Assembly: GCF_030272615.1 (NCBI RefSeq)
Contig: NC_081414.1
Coordinates: forward strand, 2,481,501-2,545,500
Source of the DNA: Cryptomeria japonica
Lineage: Eukaryota; Streptophyta; Pinopsida; Cupressales; Cupressaceae
Direction: 5' to 3'
Length of the DNA: 64,000 nt
Position numbers and translations under genes: made by a program. This document shows positions 63,463 through 64,000 of this stretch, piece after piece (the stretch's first letter is position 1; each line of letters starts with the position of its first letter). The notes under the pieces are model-generated. The model did no database searches. It was not told the DNA's origin and worked only from the letters and a program-made list of their open reading frames with translations.

Positions 63463-64000
63463 TTTGACAGAACATTACTTAACTGAGAAAACCAAGAAGA
63501 CAATCTATGCACAGAAGGATAGATACCAAGTGTATACGCTCATTGTGAATTGACCAAGTAAACATGGCTTATTTTAAAAAGACATGCAAGAAGACAACTC
63601 TGGACCGATAGAAGCAAAACCTCATAGGATAGTTTGGTAAGCTCCAAATGACAATTTAGACAGTTTCATACGATAAAGACAGATTCTCGTACAACAATTT
63701 AGAGATTGATAAACTAATAATAAAGAACTTATGTTGATCTGACTCATACGACAATTTAACCATAACAAGATGAAAAACTAGATATCTTGTACAGAAAACT
63801 AGGAAACTCGTACGACTTAGGATAGAGCAGAGACAAATTTTTGACTTTGACAGATTTTTTACCAATGATGTTTGATGTTTTGGTTGTGTTTTCCAGCTTT
63901 AGATGTTTCAGTTTCAGTGCCAAGGATGAAAACACAACAAACATGCAATATGATAAGTGACTTCAAGTTCAACATGCTAAATCCTAAGGAAGTTGGCTAA
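63463..64000 (-). other. E1 5' leader
   Basis: No gene, LTR match or primer site is visible, so the 5' LTR must lie beyond the window. A repeated word TCGTATGA or TCGTACGA occurs several times between 63660 and 63830 on the minus strand. Confidence 0.5.

Larger units (their letters stand above)
32002..64000 (-). mobile_element. E1: Ty3/gypsy element of Tat/Ogre type, host of nested insertions
   Basis: Reading on the minus strand from the window end: 5' leader, gag, protease, spacer, reverse transcriptase, RNase H, a second RNase H, integrase, long 3' UTR, polypurine tract and 3' LTR. The second RNase H before the integrase and the DGGAS protease are marks of the Tat/Ogre lineage. E2 and E3 interrupt it at 51885-59118 and 37881-51693. 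Joining the flanks of each insertion restores the frame of a gypsy reverse transcriptase region. Its 5' LTR lies outside the window. Confidence 0.85.

Overview
This window looks like intergenic chromatin of a large, repeat-rich seed-plant genome. A conifer-type gymnosperm is my best guess; that is inference from the AT-rich sequence, deeply nested LTR retrotransposons and the absence of any intact host gene in 64 kb. Nearly everything that can be explained is transposon. All coding regions are broken by stops or frameshifts, and many of the stops are TAG, as expected if methylated CAG codons decayed to TAG.

Layout. (1) 1-5279: the 3' end of a plus-strand Ty3/gypsy chromovirus-type element (here E0): end of RNase H, integrase, chromodomain, polypurine tract and a probable 3.6-kb 3' LTR. 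(2) 5280-6824: a spacer with a 90-bp tandem duplication. (3) 6828-31014: a 24.2-kb CACTA (En/Spm) DNA transposon, delimited by 31-bp imperfect terminal inverted repeats and a CCA/CCA target duplication. It has two minus-strand, intron-bearing genes. One is a TNP2-type transposase with DUF4218 and DUF4216 regions and an acidic tail. The other is a 14-exon gene whose first recognised exon encodes a SET domain and whose middle exons resemble the plant Transposase_24/TNPA family. (4) 31015-32001: a 454-bp tandem duplication and a truncated LTR (E6), cut by E1. (5) 32002-64000: a minus-strand Ty3/gypsy element of the Tat/Ogre type (E1, dual RNase H), which runs past the window edge and holds all later insertions.

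Nesting inside E1. E2 (51885-59118) is a decayed but complete Ty1/copia element between the protease and reverse transcriptase of E1, with target duplication ATAGA. E3 (37881-51693) is inserted in the E1 reverse transcriptase, with target duplication GCTAT. It has two 1198-bp LTRs but no pol: it carries a coiled-coil plus five-zinc-knuckle ORF and a 1,125-codon ORF of unknown function. The 3' LTR of E3 was itself hit twice. E4 (38854-43841) is a young, pol-less copia-like element with gag, protease and an unknown tail. E5 (44071-44850) is a solo LTR with target duplication GTAAC. Removing both insertions restores an E3 LTR of exactly 1198 bp.

The two most notable items are the SET-domain gene carried by the CACTA transposon and the pol-less E3 with its large unknown ORF. 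No rRNA, tRNA, CRISPR or host gene was seen.
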